Positions 12,812 through 12,858 of a stretch of DNA of 12,858 bases are shown here, one piece after another. The DNA lies in the NCBI GenBank assembly GCA_037139095.1, contig JBAXHD010000057.1:1-12858 (forward strand). The letters are read 5' to 3'. This DNA is from WLMZ01 sp037139095 (GTDB taxonomy: Bacteria > Actinomycetota > Acidimicrobiia > Acidimicrobiales > Ilumatobacteraceae). The notes beneath the pieces were generated by a model, which made no database searches, was not told where the DNA came from, and was given only the letters and a program-made list of their open reading frames with translations. A program made the position numbers and the translations under genes. Every line of letters begins with the position of its first letter. Positions within the stretch are counted from its first letter, which is position 1.

Positions 12812-12858
12812 TCACTTTGTGACGTAGACCACGAACCACAGCATGCTGAACGCAACTG
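12812..12858 (-). CDS. 3' end of an upstream membrane protein gene (partial)
   Basis: Read on the - strand, the last bases of the window give VAFSMLWFVVYVTK followed by TGA (12814-12812), 14 bases before the next start codon. The hydrophobic, aromatic end suggests a C-terminal membrane helix with a short charged tail. It is probably part of the same oxidase operon, but too little is visible to name it. Confidence 0.55.
   Translation of the reverse strand, partial: VAFSMLWFVVYVTK

Noticed and set aside
1..12858. Search for tRNA genes, CRISPR arrays, insertion sequences, integration sites or a novel defence system
   Set aside because: No cloverleaf, spaced repeat array, transposase, integrase or nuclease-type cluster was seen; the gene content is respiratory and housekeeping.

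Overview
The window reads as chromosomal core sequence from an actinobacterium. The evidence is a WhiB-family Fe-S regulator, a caa3-type cytochrome c oxidase operon with a CtaF-like subunit, promoters that sit directly on start codons, and a moderately high GC content. The protein style (serS, CtaD, the CtaF-like fusion) suggests Acidimicrobiia, for example a relative of Ilumatobacter or freshwater acIV lineages. That placement is an inference from memory, not a search.

Left part, + strand (1-2788). A structured leader with a strong intrinsic terminator precedes a WhiB7-like regulator (194-583). A 94-bp gap holding a 13-bp perfect inverted repeat follows. Then comes a probable leaderless unit: a membrane-anchored TlpA-type thioredoxin (678-1271), CcdA (1268-2125) and a poly-gamma-glutamate hydrolase family protein (2159-2788). 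TlpA and CcdA form an electron relay to the outside of the membrane that would serve cytochrome c or CuA-site maturation, which fits the oxidase further right.

Middle (2766-6429). pdxH and serS run on the - strand as a pair, with pdxH last. The pdxH end overlaps the hydrolase gene tail to tail. serS diverges from an ABC exporter pair (ATPase and ABC-2 permease) across a 91-bp region. That region carries two facing leaderless-type promoters and a 10-bp direct repeat.

Right part, - strand (6431-12858). This is a respiratory operon, read right to left: the tail of an unidentified membrane protein, a CtaF-like/cupredoxin-like fusion protein, ctaC (CuA subunit with a fused cytochrome c domain), ctaD (subunit I with a two-helix C-terminal extension), ctaE (five-helix subunit III), a small COX4-type subunit and the assembly protein CtaG. 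Together they encode a caa3-type terminal oxidase that takes electrons through its own cytochrome c domain and reduces oxygen while pumping protons. The haem A genes ctaA and ctaB and the Sco copper chaperone are not in the window. The operon meets the ABC exporter genes tail to tail with one base between them.

Most genes are ordinary for the lineage. The points most worth a second look are the putative attenuator in front of the WhiB7-like gene, the recurrent TAGSST-6nt-start promoter layout, the repeats in the two control regions, and the CtaF-like protein fused to a cupredoxin-like domain that seems to have lost its copper ligands. No tRNA, rRNA, CRISPR array, insertion sequence or phage gene was seen, and no stretch longer than 300 bases lacks a gene.
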